12,385 nt of DNA from Bacteroidota bacterium. Its GTDB lineage: Bacteria; Bacteroidota; Bacteroidia; Cytophagales; Cyclobacteriaceae. Where the stretch lies: NCBI GenBank assembly GCA_003242315.1, contig QGUY01000106.1, forward strand, positions 1-12,385, read 5' to 3'. The notes beneath the pieces were generated by a model that was not told where the DNA came from, made no database searches, and saw only the letters and a list, made by a program, of their open reading frames with translations. The stretch's first letter is position 1. Every line of letters starts with the position of its first letter. Of this stretch, positions 5,914-12,385 are shown one piece after another. The translations under genes were made by a program, and so were the position numbers.

Positions 5914-7524
5914 TCACAGCTTCACTACTTTGAAAGAATACACCTCCTGACCGGTGCGGACGCGGAGGAGATACATTCCCGCCGCCAGCTTGCTGCAGTC
6001 AGCCTGGAACCCTCGTGCAATCCAATCGAACGCAGCTTCCTGCCTGCTCAAGACCTGTCCCTGCAAAGAAAGAATTTCGACGAGAGCCTTTTGCTGTTCC
6101 GTATCCTTGGGAAGGATCACCAGGGTGTCTGTCACGGGGTTTGGTGCAATGACCATTGGCTTTTCCTGCGGCCGCCAATCAAGTAAATTCGACACAGCAC
6201 GAAAGTTTGGTATTCCGTATCCCAGGAGGTTGTCCGGATTTTCCGCTTGCGAAGCGGTACTGCGGACAGCGTGAAGCAACTCGGAGTTTGAAAGGTGTGG
6301 ATACTTCTGCCAGATTCCGGCCAGCAGTCCGGTAACAATAGGAGCCGCCAGCGATGTCCCGCTTGCCATTCCGATATTGCCGGAAGGATTGACAACGGCC
6401 ACGCCGACGCCCATAGCCCCTACGTCCGGTTTGACCCTTCCATCAACGGAAGGACCTATGGAGCTGAGGGAGCTCCTCACGCCATTCGCATTTGTGGCTG
6501 CCACGGCAAGCACATTTTCATTGTCAGCTGGCGTCGTGATGATGCCCCAGGAATTATTTCCTTCATTGCCGGCACTTGAAACAATGGCTATGCCTCGCTC
6601 AGAAGCCCACTGTGCTGCCCGCGCGATTACCGTAGTCTTGCCATCAAGGTCGCTCTTATCATAATCCATACTTGCGTCGTCGAATGTGTTGTACCCAAGT
6701 GATGTGCTTATGATATCTGCCCCGGCACTGTCAGCACGTTCAGCAGCAAAGAGCCAGTTGTATTCTTCGATACGGTATTCGCCAGAGACATCCTCGGTGA
6801 TATACAAGTGAAAAGATGCATCGTATGCAGATCCAATAAATGAATCGGGAATATAGCCTGCGATCACGGATAATACGTTTGTGCCGTGATTGCTCAATAC
6901 AAACGCATCAGGATCATCATGGACAAAATCATAAGCGTCGATGAGCCGGTTGTTTTCAAAAATATGACTGAAGGCGCCGGCTGTATTTACGCCGGGAAAT
7001 CCCGCATCCATTACAGCGATGTGTATGCCCTCGCCCGTAAAGCCTGCCGCATGCATGTCGTTAATCCCAACAAGCGACAACTGATGGGCTGTTACCTGCG
7101 ACTTTGACGACTCGTTCGTTCTTGTGCTTATCTTTCTCCGCCCCGATGGCGATGGCTTGCCCCCGGGCGCAACATATTCAATGCGAGTTACATAGGGCAG
7201 CGTGGCGATCTCGTCTCGGGCATCTTTATCGCAGGAGACGAGCACTCCATTCATCCATCGCGTCGTATGTATAATCGTGGCTCCTGTGGCTTTGACCCCA
7301 TCAACGTACACGAGCGACACGGGCAGGTCTTGTTCGGCCACCTGAAGCCCATGCCTGGCACGGCGTTCCAATGCCCGTGCGCTGAGAAACTCTGATGGAT
7401 TGCTGAGATCGTAGGCCGTTCCCTGTTTATCTTTAAAAAATACCATGTACCGGCTATCCTGCGCCTGAATGGTAAACGCAACGAGAAACAATACCAACGA
7501 CAGAACGCCTTTACCTGACACCAT
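5914..7524 (-). CDS. Secreted S8 subtilisin-like serine peptidase with T9SS-type sorting domain
   Basis: A 536-residue secreted protease. Order of parts: signal peptide (1-22, core VLSLVLFLVAFTIQAQ), a pro-region with RYMVFFKDKQG at about 25-35, then the S8 catalytic domain. The catalytic triad is Asp173 (HIAVMDAGFPG), His213 (SNHGTNVLSVIAG) and Ser391 (ASGTSLAAPIVTG), with the oxyanion Asn320 in SSAGNEGN. The C-terminal about 78 residues (PNPVTDTLVI ... AAGMYLLRV ... SFKVVKL) match a type A secretion/sorting domain, which directs export through the type IX system and cell-surface attachment or release. All catalytic residues are intact. I chose the ATG at 7524, which gives a standard signal peptide; a TTG 16 codons upstream would bury it. 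The start overlaps the upstream lipoprotein gene by 14 nt, suggesting translational coupling. The substrate is unknown. Confidence 0.95.
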   Translation of the reverse strand: MVSGKGVLSLVLFLVAFTIQAQDSRYMVFFKDKQGTAYDLSNPSEFLSARALERRARHGLQVAEQDLPVSLVYVDGVKATGATIIHTTRWMNGVLVSCDKDARDEIATLPYVTRIEYVAPGGKPSPSGRRKISTRTNESSKSQVTAHQLSLVGINDMHAAGFTGEGIHIAVMDAGFPGVNTAGAFSHIFENNRLIDAYDFVHDDPDAFVLSNHGTNVLSVIAGYIPDSFIGSAYDASFHLYITEDVSGEYRIEEYNWLFAAERADSAGADIISTSLGYNTFDDASMDYDKSDLDGKTTVIARAAQWASERGIAIVSSAGNEGNNSWGIITTPADNENVLAVAATNANGVRSSLSSIGPSVDGRVKPDVGAMGVGVAVVNPSGNIGMASGTSLAAPIVTGLLAGIWQKYPHLSNSELLHAVRSTASQAENPDNLLGYGIPNFRAVSNLLDWRPQEKPMVIAPNPVTDTLVILPKDTEQQKALVEILSLQGQVLSRQEAAFDWIARGFQADCSKLAAGMYLLRVRTGQEVYSFKVVKL

Positions 7525-8200
7525 ACTCTTTAATCGTTTGCGTGTACTCCACGCCTGATTCAATCTCACCAAATACGTTGCACCCGGCGGTACAATAATT
7601 CAAGATACGAATTTCCCTCCGGATCAATCCGACGTCGCGGGCATATACTTCCTTGCGGATGTCGGTACGAACAATCATATCATCGTCGTCGTTCTGACTA
7701 ACCTCTGCGCAATCATCGAACGTCGTTCCGTCAACGGTGTAGGGAATTCCCACACGCAGCATTTCGTAGTCATCTACTCCGAGGTCATTGAAGGCGTTTC
7801 CATTCCAGACAGCACCTTCGATAACCGGCAAGGTGAATTTGACAAAAGCCGTACTCGCCTCAGACACGATTACCCGGTGGCCGCTGACACGCGCCGACCA
7901 TGTATCGTGGTATGACCATTCCGATCCGGCATCCGGCCGCTTATACCGGTATATAACGTATGTATATCCTCCCTCGGTATTTGGAAATGAATCGACCACT
8001 TCAGTTAGCAACTCGTAATGTTCCTCCTGCATCCCATTGACCGTATACCACGCTGAGTCAACATCATAAACCTGGTAAATGCCTTTCTTCAATGGCAGGT
8101 AGGACGCATCAGAGCGTTTCGGTCCAGGCGACGTGCTGCAGGCACCAATCAAAGCCACGGCAAAGGCCATCAAAAGGTTAAAAAGTCGCCTGAAATTCAC
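7511..8200 (-). CDS. Lipoprotein of unknown function
   Basis: A 229-residue lipoprotein that I do not recognise beyond a general likeness to Bacteroidota surface or periplasmic lipoproteins. The signal MNFRRLFNLLMAFAVALIGAC ends in the lipobox LIGAC, with lipidated Cys21. The mature part is beta-rich with many Tyr and Thr, contains YLPLKKGIYQVYDV near its start, a run of four Asp near residue 173, two close cysteines (CTAGC) and an ending GVEYTQTIKEYG. The start is a GTG at 8200: the only nearby ATG (8170) would leave a signal without basic residues. It is the first gene of a two-gene unit with the S8 peptidase, overlapping it by 14 nt, so the two may share a task such as a surface anchor, inhibitor or chaperone. 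That is inference from position only. Confidence 0.85.
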   Translation of the reverse strand: MNFRRLFNLLMAFAVALIGACSTSPGPKRSDASYLPLKKGIYQVYDVDSAWYTVNGMQEEHYELLTEVVDSFPNTEGGYTYVIYRYKRPDAGSEWSYHDTWSARVSGHRVIVSEASTAFVKFTLPVIEGAVWNGNAFNDLGVDDYEMLRVGIPYTVDGTTFDDCAEVSQNDDDDMIVRTDIRKEVYARDVGLIRREIRILNYCTAGCNVFGEIESGVEYTQTIKEYGVR

Positions 8201-8239
8201 GTTTTACTGAAATCCTTATCCGGAACAACAGCGCTGGCC

Positions 8240-8247
8240 CAAAAATA
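8240..8247 (-). promoter_or_regulatory. Candidate promoter of the lipoprotein-S8 peptidase unit
   Basis: Read on the minus strand this is TATTTTTG, an exact match to the Bacteroidota -7 consensus TAnnTTTG. A TTG lies 22 nt further upstream, within the 17-23 nt range reported for the -33 element. It is 39 nt from the GTG start at 8200. Confidence 0.5.
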
Positions 8248-8261
8248 TTCATCGGCTCGCT

Positions 8262-8269
8262 TATTTTTG
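8262..8269 (+). promoter_or_regulatory. Candidate promoter of the trpF-like gene
   Basis: TATTTTTG on the plus strand matches TAnnTTTG exactly and lies 45 nt before the ATG at 8315. No clear -33 TTG is present at standard spacing. It is back-to-back with the minus-strand box at 8240-8247 and only 14 bp separate them, so the two divergent promoters would share regulatory space. Confidence 0.42.
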
Positions 8270-8314
8270 CAAGGTCGTGAATTCCTCTGAATTTCTATTG
8301 ATGACATCGGCACG

Positions 8315-8890
8315 ATGCTGAAAACTCGGGTCAAAGTTGGCAATATCTCGAACCTCAGTGATGCACGGTATTGTGCAGGGATGGGTGTAGACATGCTTGG
8401 GTATGCGGTAGTCCCCGGCGAGGACGGATACGTACCTGAGGCATTGTACCAGGATATGCGTGGTTGGATATCAGGTCCCGCGACCGTCGCCGAGCTGTAC
8501 GGAATCACGCCCGAGCTGGATCTCGCCAGGATTCTCGAAGGATATCTGCCCGACTTTGTCGAGGTGTTCGCGAGCGACCTGCGATTGCTTGAGAACCTTG
8601 AGGATCCGGAAATAATCGTCGCGGCTCGCGACATACACGACGTCGATATTATTCGCTCTTCACAACAGCGAATACGCTATGTGATCGTTGGCCACGAGAA
8701 CATGGACCTGATTACCCGGCTGCGCCCTGATTTCGAAGTACTCCTTGCCGTTGATCCTACAAAGGAAGTATCCCCCATATTGGAGGAATGGGATATCAGC
8801 GGCATCGCGCTACGGGGAACTGCGGAAGAACGTCCCGGATTCAAGGATTATGATAGCATTGCGCGCGTGCTTGAAGAACTGGAAGTCTGA
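8315..8890 (+). CDS. TrpF-like (phosphoribosylanthranilate isomerase fold) protein lacking catalytic residues
   Basis: A 191-residue protein that aligns along its length with TrpF, the tryptophan-pathway isomerase of the TIM-barrel type. The start VKVGNISNLSDA (6-17) parallels the TrpF signature VKICGITNLEDA, GVDMLGY parallels GADAVGF, and PGFKDYDSI (174-182) parallels the TrpF C-terminal PGxKDHDSI. The catalytic Cys is replaced by Gly9, and the region expected to hold the catalytic Asp and the GGTG-type phosphate loop is reduced to LLAVDPTKE. It is about 15 residues shorter than typical TrpF, and the SSGVE phosphate motif is changed to RGTAE. I infer it does not catalyse the TrpF reaction; it may be a pseudoenzyme or carry another activity. 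No other trp gene is nearby. The start is the ATG at 8315. It converges with trmB and overlaps it by 43 nt. Confidence 0.75.
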   Translation: MLKTRVKVGNISNLSDARYCAGMGVDMLGYAVVPGEDGYVPEALYQDMRGWISGPATVAELYGITPELDLARILEGYLPDFVEVFASDLRLLENLEDPEIIVAARDIHDVDIIRSSQQRIRYVIVGHENMDLITRLRPDFEVLLAVDPTKEVSPILEEWDISGIALRGTAEERPGFKDYDSIARVLEELEV

Positions 8891-9576
8891 GTGTCGGCTT
8901 TCGTGTTTACAGTCTCCATATTTGCCATTTGCCAGCGAACGTACTTGATGCGTTCTCCCTGCAATGTAAATTTTTCTTCGTAGTTCGTGCGAATGTCGTA
9001 GCACTCCGGTTGCAACGGAGAATTGTAAAGATCATCGGTATACGCCAGGTCCTCAATACCTGGCATGGTACTGATCGTCTCGAGTGTGTACTCGTACAAT
9101 CCGGTGTTGTCGGTCTTAAGTCGTATGTAACCGCCCGGACGAAGCAGCCTCCGATACATGTTGAGGAAGTTAGGATTCGTCAGCCTCCGCTTAACATCCC
9201 GCTTGCGTGGACGGGGATCCGGAAAGACGAGCCAGATATCGGCGATCTCTCCTTTTTCAAAAAAGCTTTCCAGCAGTTGAATCTGCGCACGAAGGAAAGC
9301 GGCATTGCGAAGACCTTGTTCCAAAGCCAGGGTACTCCCCTTCCATATCCGTTCGCCCTTGATATCAACACCGATAAAATTCTTATCCGGAAAGCGTGCG
9401 GCAAGCCCGACGGTGTATTCGCCCCGACCACAAGCGAGCTCGACGGTAATAGGATTGTCGTTCCTGAAGACAAGTTCATTCCATCTGCCCTTCACCTCAT
9501 TGTAAATCGGTTTCGAAGGTTCGATGACGTTTTCTCTCGTCTCAATAATCCTAAACCGTTCCAGTTTTCTTTTCAT
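8848..9576 (-). CDS. trmB: tRNA (guanine-N7)-methyltransferase TrmB
   Basis: Class I SAM-dependent methyltransferase that forms 7-methylguanosine at position 46 of the tRNA variable loop. In this 242-residue protein the SAM-binding motif is VELACGRGEY (45-54), followed by FIGVDIKGERIWKG (68-80), the characteristic LVFPDPRPRKRDVKRRL (116-132), LRPGGYIRLKTDN (145-157) and the C-terminal TNYEEKF (197-203). The family PDPWPKK tryptophan is Arg122 here. The body ends near KYVRW; a further 27 residues form a polar, Ser-rich tail (TQTSSSSSTRAML). The tail's end is encoded opposite the 3' end of the trpF-like gene, so it may be a recent extension. The start ATG at 9576 overlaps the folC stop by 4 nt (ATGA), a sign of translational coupling. 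Confidence 0.95.
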   Translation of the reverse strand: MKRKLERFRIIETRENVIEPSKPIYNEVKGRWNELVFRNDNPITVELACGRGEYTVGLAARFPDKNFIGVDIKGERIWKGSTLALEQGLRNAAFLRAQIQLLESFFEKGEIADIWLVFPDPRPRKRDVKRRLTNPNFLNMYRRLLRPGGYIRLKTDNTGLYEYTLETISTMPGIEDLAYTDDLYNSPLQPECYDIRTNYEEKFTLQGERIKYVRWQMANMETVNTKADTQTSSSSSTRAMLS

Positions 9577-10895
9577 ATTTCTTCCACTTCTGCCACCACA
9601 AAGGTGCTTCCTCCAATAAACACCATGTCGCCGGGACCTGCGGCCTGCCTCGCCGTCCGGACGGCCTGTGCTACATCCGGTATCACGGTGTATGTGAGTC
9701 CACGCCCCTGGGCGCGTTCAGCCAATACTTTCGCGTCCATCGCGCGGGGAATTGCGGCCTGGCAAAAATAATATCGGGCGTCGATCGGGAGGAGGTCCAG
9801 CATCGCATCCGGATCTTTTTCCTTTGTAATTCCGAAGACTATGTGCAAGGTATCATAGCGCTGCTCCTGAATCTGAGTCGCCACACGTCGCAGGCCCTCA
9901 ACGTTATGCGCTGTATCGCAAATGACGAGCGGCTTTTCGCCCAGTTGTTGCCACCTTCCTTTCAGGCCGGTTAATGCAGTTACATCGCGTATGCCTTTTC
10001 GGATGTCGTCGTCGGAAATGATATAGCCGCATTCACGCAGCTTCAGTAACGCCATCATCACGCCACAGATGTTCTGATCCTGGTAAGAGCCCTTTAACCC
10101 AGGCTCTATGCTTGACAGAATTATCCTGTCTCCCCCCTCGACATTAATGCGACCTTGCCTCCTTTGAAGGGTCAATTCATTGTCGGCGAAGACGAGCGGA
10201 GCATTGAGATCCGCGGCCACATCGTGAAAGACGTGCTCAACTTCCCGTTGTCGTTCACTAACAACGACAGGCACGCCCTCCTTGATAATCCCAGCCTTTT
10301 CACGGGCAATATCCTCAAGTGTATCACCAAGCAATTCTTTGTGATCCATCCCAATATTCGTGATCACAGAAAGCATCGGACGGATGATATTCGTTGAGTC
10401 AAGTCTTCCACCGAGTCCCACTTCAACCACAGCAACGTCTACTTCCTTTGAGGCGAAGTACTCGAATGCCATGGCAACTGTGATTTCAAAAAAGGATGGC
10501 TTCACTTCCTCGATCAACAGCTGTGCGCGATTGACAAATTCCGTTACAGCGTCCTCTTCCATCTCTAATCCGTTGACACGAATGCGCTCGGTAAATGATT
10601 TGAGATGGGGGGAAGTGTAGAGTCCTGTTCTATAGCCCGCCGATTGCAATACGGCGGCGATCATATGAGCTGTGCTTCCTTTGCCGTTTGTTCCGGCGAT
10701 GTGAATCGACTGAAACCGATTCTGTGGGTTGCCGAGTGCCTCGCAGAGGGCGATGGTATTTGAAAGGTCTTTCTTAAGCGCAGCTGCGCCCACGCGCTGA
10801 AACATCGGCAGGTTCTGGTAGAGGTAGTCTACCGCCTCTCGGTACGACGTGATCATGGAATCCGTTATGACGTCCGGATGACTTTCCGGATTCAT
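9573..10895 (-). CDS. folC: Bifunctional dihydrofolate / folylpolyglutamate synthase
   Basis: Mur-ligase-family enzyme that adds glutamate to dihydropteroate and to folates using ATP, needed to make and retain folate cofactors in the cytosol. It has 440 residues from the ATG at 10895. The ATP loop is IAGTNGKGSTAH (66-77), followed by GLYTSPHLKSFTERIRVNG (91-109), EVGLGGRLDSTN (158-169), ITNIGMDHKELLG, a metal-ligand carbamylated-lysine region at AREKAGIIK, and the C-terminal GRWQQL, CDTAHNVEGL (326-335) and GGSTFVVAEV. A second ATG at 10856 would begin MITSYREAVDYLYQNLPMF, which fits the usual family N-terminus and is a serious alternative start; a TTG just upstream at 10904 seems unlikely. 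It lies 21 nt after tonB and overlaps trmB by 4 nt. Confidence 0.96.
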   Translation of the reverse strand: MNPESHPDVITDSMITSYREAVDYLYQNLPMFQRVGAAALKKDLSNTIALCEALGNPQNRFQSIHIAGTNGKGSTAHMIAAVLQSAGYRTGLYTSPHLKSFTERIRVNGLEMEEDAVTEFVNRAQLLIEEVKPSFFEITVAMAFEYFASKEVDVAVVEVGLGGRLDSTNIIRPMLSVITNIGMDHKELLGDTLEDIAREKAGIIKEGVPVVVSERQREVEHVFHDVAADLNAPLVFADNELTLQRRQGRINVEGGDRIILSSIEPGLKGSYQDQNICGVMMALLKLRECGYIISDDDIRKGIRDVTALTGLKGRWQQLGEKPLVICDTAHNVEGLRRVATQIQEQRYDTLHIVFGITKEKDPDAMLDLLPIDARYYFCQAAIPRAMDAKVLAERAQGRGLTYTVIPDVAQAVRTARQAAGPGDMVFIGGSTFVVAEVEEI

Positions 10896-10916
10896 TGCCC
10901 GCAAAGGTAAGAGATT

Positions 10917-11801
10917 TTATCGGGAGCGGATCACGAACGTGATGGTGCCGGTGGAGACCGGCGGAACGTTCTCGCCCGTCTTACTGAAGGTGAGCTTTTC
11001 GATGGCTTTTCGACATGCGAGTTCCGTCTCCGGACGAACGCCTCTTTCAAGCGTTCGAATGCTTATGATTTCTCCCCTGTCGTCAACTTTGATTTCAAAC
11101 TTTACTACGCCTCCCAGTTCCTCCGGGGGTATTGAAGGCGCAGGTCGTGCGTCCCAGACCCAGCCCGCAAGGTCAAGACTTGAACCTCCGGCGCCTCCGC
11201 CCGGCTTACCGTACAGCGCTTTCGCGTCGACACTGCCTTGCGGATTACCCTTGTCGCCCGTCTTGCCGGCATCGTCGCCATGACTTGCAGCATCACCCTG
11301 CCGCGTGTTGGCCGCATCGTTCTTCGCAGTATTGGGTTTGTATACAGCCTTAGGCTCCGGTGGCTTAGGGGTTTCCTTCACGGGTTCTTTGACAGGCTCC
11401 CGCACCGGCTCTGGTTCCTTCTTTGGTTCTTCGACTGGAGGTGTTTCCTTCTTTGGCTGTTCTTCCTTCACGGTAACCGGGCTTTCAACCTTTGAAACAA
11501 TCGGCTGTTCCTCGGGAACGCTCTCTACTGGAGGCACCGGTTCACTTTCTACAGGAGTTTCTTCAACAACTTCTTCTTCGGGAGCGGCTTCAGGTTCACC
11601 GGGCGAAACTCTTGGTTGTACCGCGCCAAAACCGGTGTTGTCCAACCCGAAGTTGATCTCAATACCGTATTCAGGAAGGGGCGGATCGGGAGCCCGCCAG
11701 GCTACGATCACAAAAAGGAGGACGAGCACAACAACCGTTATCCCTGCCGTGGATATCGCAGCGATGCGCTTGTTCTTTCTCTCCTGTTCGGTTTCGATCA
11801 T
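10917..11801 (-). CDS. tonB: TonB-family energy transducer
   Basis: Inner-membrane protein that carries energy from the ExbB/ExbD proton channel to outer-membrane TonB-dependent receptors. It has 294 residues: a short cytoplasmic N-terminus (QERKNKRIAA), one transmembrane helix at about 14-35 (TVVVLVLLFVIVAW), a long periplasmic spacer rich in Pro, Glu and Lys (about 66-152, with EPVKEPVKETPKPPEPK), a Gly-rich hinge (198-207), and a C-terminal TonB-like domain from about 208 with LDLAGWVWDARP and GVVKFEIKVDDRGEI (231-245). The canonical YP motif of E. coli TonB is absent; this form is common beside exbD in Bacteroidota as I recall. It overlaps exbD by 4 nt (ATGA) and precedes folC by 21 nt. 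The precise receptor partners cannot be seen. Confidence 0.93.
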   Translation of the reverse strand: MIETEQERKNKRIAAISTAGITVVVLVLLFVIVAWRAPDPPLPEYGIEINFGLDNTGFGAVQPRVSPGEPEAAPEEEVVEETPVESEPVPPVESVPEEQPIVSKVESPVTVKEEQPKKETPPVEEPKKEPEPVREPVKEPVKETPKPPEPKAVYKPNTAKNDAANTRQGDAASHGDDAGKTGDKGNPQGSVDAKALYGKPGGGAGGSSLDLAGWVWDARPAPSIPPEELGGVVKFEIKVDDRGEIISIRTLERGVRPETELACRKAIEKLTFSKTGENVPPVSTGTITFVIRSR

Positions 11802-12190
11802 TGCCCTGGTTTCGTAGCTACTACTACTTTCGCTTCAAGGGAAGTCGCGATTCCTGCGACATAAACAAGATGCTCAGACGGCACGTCTTTGTCTATATGC
11901 AAGACAACTGACCCACCGCCACCTGATAGACGGCTCTTCAGCTCGCCTTCGAGCGTTCCTCTTGTCACCCGTTTATCGTTGACGTAATAATTCAAATCGC
12001 GTGTAATCGTCACGGAAACCTTCTGCACCTCGATGGTGCTCGACTTGCTGCTGGGCAGATTCACTGGAAGACCCGACGGCGTCACAAAGGACGACGTGAG
12101 CATGAAAAAGATCAGCAGCAGGAAGATCAGGTCAGTCATGGATGCCATGCTGAAACTCGCTTCAATCTTATTGTTCGACCTGAGGTTCAT
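11798..12190 (-). CDS. exbD: Biopolymer transport protein ExbD
   Basis: Membrane-anchored subunit of the ExbB-ExbD proton-powered motor that drives TonB. The 130-residue protein has a short polar N-terminus (MNLRSNNKIEASF), one transmembrane helix (about 15-36, MASMTDLIFLLLIFFMLTSSFV) holding the essential proton-path Asp20, then the periplasmic domain with the conserved PVNLPSSKS, VSVTITRDLNYYVN, and VVLHIDKDVPSEHLVYVAGIA. The closing KVVVATKPGQ is typical. It is slightly shorter than E. coli ExbD but complete. It lies 24 nt after exbB and overlaps tonB by 4 nt, so the three form one transcription unit. Confidence 0.96.
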   Translation of the reverse strand: MNLRSNNKIEASFSMASMTDLIFLLLIFFMLTSSFVTPSGLPVNLPSSKSSTIEVQKVSVTITRDLNYYVNDKRVTRGTLEGELKSRLSGGGGSVVLHIDKDVPSEHLVYVAGIATSLEAKVVVATKPGQ

Positions 12191-12214
12191 AACTAATGGG
12201 TAACGAATTATCTG

Positions 12215-12385
12215 TCAGCGTGGTTCCTGGAGGAGGTCGATGAAGTCGATCGACGTGTATTCCATCTTGTGGATGACCTTCTGGACCCGGGAAATGAGAT
12301 AGTTGTAAGCCAGGTAAGCGATGATGCCCACGATCTGCCCCTTATACCCATCTAACCCTGCGACGAAAAAGAAAAGAGACGATCG
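12215..12385 (-). CDS. exbB: MotA/TolQ/ExbB proton channel family protein, C-terminal fragment
   Basis: Only the last 56 residues are in the window; the 5' end lies beyond position 12385. The segment GIIAYLAYNYLISRVQKVIH (20-39 of the fragment) and the ending KMEYTSIDFIDLLQEPR match the end of the last transmembrane helix and the C-terminal amphipathic helix of ExbB-type proton channels. It is followed after 24 nt by exbD, the standard order. Oddity: the residues before GIIAY (VAGLDGYKGQIV) lack the small, Thr-containing hydrophobic pattern I expect for the ion path (of the type ATALGLFVAI), so either a divergent ExbB or a sequence or assembly error near the window edge is possible. Confidence 0.85.
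   Translation of the reverse strand, partial: RSSLFFFVAGLDGYKGQIVGIIAYLAYNYLISRVQKVIHKMEYTSIDFIDLLQEPR

Noticed and set aside
8197..8634. A 145-residue minus-strand frame overlapping the lipoprotein start
   Set aside because: It is antisense to the trpF-like gene, begins at a non-ATG codon, is Ser-rich as reverse frames often are, and would conflict with the candidate promoters.
8315..8890. Calling this gene trpF
   Set aside because: The catalytic Cys and the phosphate loop of TrpF are missing and no trp genes lie nearby.
8929..9771. A 280-residue plus-strand open frame
   Set aside because: It lies antisense to trmB and the end of folC, both with full family motifs; the translation shows no domain or signal.
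11305..11817. A 170-residue plus-strand frame rich in Ser, Gly and Thr
   Set aside because: It is the antisense shadow of the Pro/Glu/Lys-rich tonB spacer, whose codon bias makes long low-complexity reverse frames.

Overview
The window looks like a chromosomal segment from a Bacteroidota bacterium, probably of the Cytophagales type. The evidence is a subtilisin with a C-terminal secretion/sorting module of the type IX system kind, an exbB-exbD-tonB-folC gene order, several lipoproteins and exported sugar-metabolism-type proteins, weak or absent Shine-Dalgarno sequences, and octamers matching the Bacteroidota -7 promoter consensus TAnnTTTG upstream of divergent genes. No rRNA, tRNA, CRISPR array, integrase or transposase gene was seen. 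Most of the window is housekeeping or envelope gene content.

Layout from left to right. (1) Positions 3-3409, minus strand: an exported lactonase-family beta-propeller, ribulose-phosphate 3-epimerase (rpe), an LpoB-like lipoprotein and a TPR-type COG3014-like lipoprotein, in that transcription order. The last two form an envelope pair separated by 9 nt. (2) Positions 3410-3783: a gene-free stretch of about 374 bp with a strong GC-rich hairpin, an octamer tandem repeat (GTGTTTAC units), a G8 tract and a likely promoter. (3) Positions 3784-4395, plus strand: a small secreted mono-heme cytochrome c followed by a very short lipoprotein frame. The second half of that frame lies inside a 109-bp element bounded by 20-bp perfect inverted repeats built of the same octamer. 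(4) Positions 4411-5784, minus strand: a Tat-type Gfo/Idh/MocA oxidoreductase. (5) Positions 5914-8200, minus strand: a lipoprotein of unknown function and an overlapping T9SS-type S8 serine peptidase. (6) Positions 8315-8890, plus strand: a TrpF-fold protein that has lost the catalytic cysteine. (7) Positions 8848-12385, minus strand: a tight operon exbB (partial) - exbD - tonB - folC - trmB with 4-nt overlaps at two junctions. Its last gene runs 43 nt into the convergent trpF-like gene.

How the genes work together: ExbB/ExbD/TonB form an inner-membrane energy-transduction complex for outer-membrane transport, transcribed together with folate polyglutamylation (FolC) and tRNA m7G46 methylation (TrmB). 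LpoB-like and COG3014-like lipoproteins probably act together in the envelope. The lactonase, Gfo/Idh/MocA protein, cytochrome and S8 peptidase are exported proteins of mostly unknown substrate. The least explained items are the degenerate TrpF homologue and the octamer-based inverted-repeat element. No clear multi-gene novel system was found.
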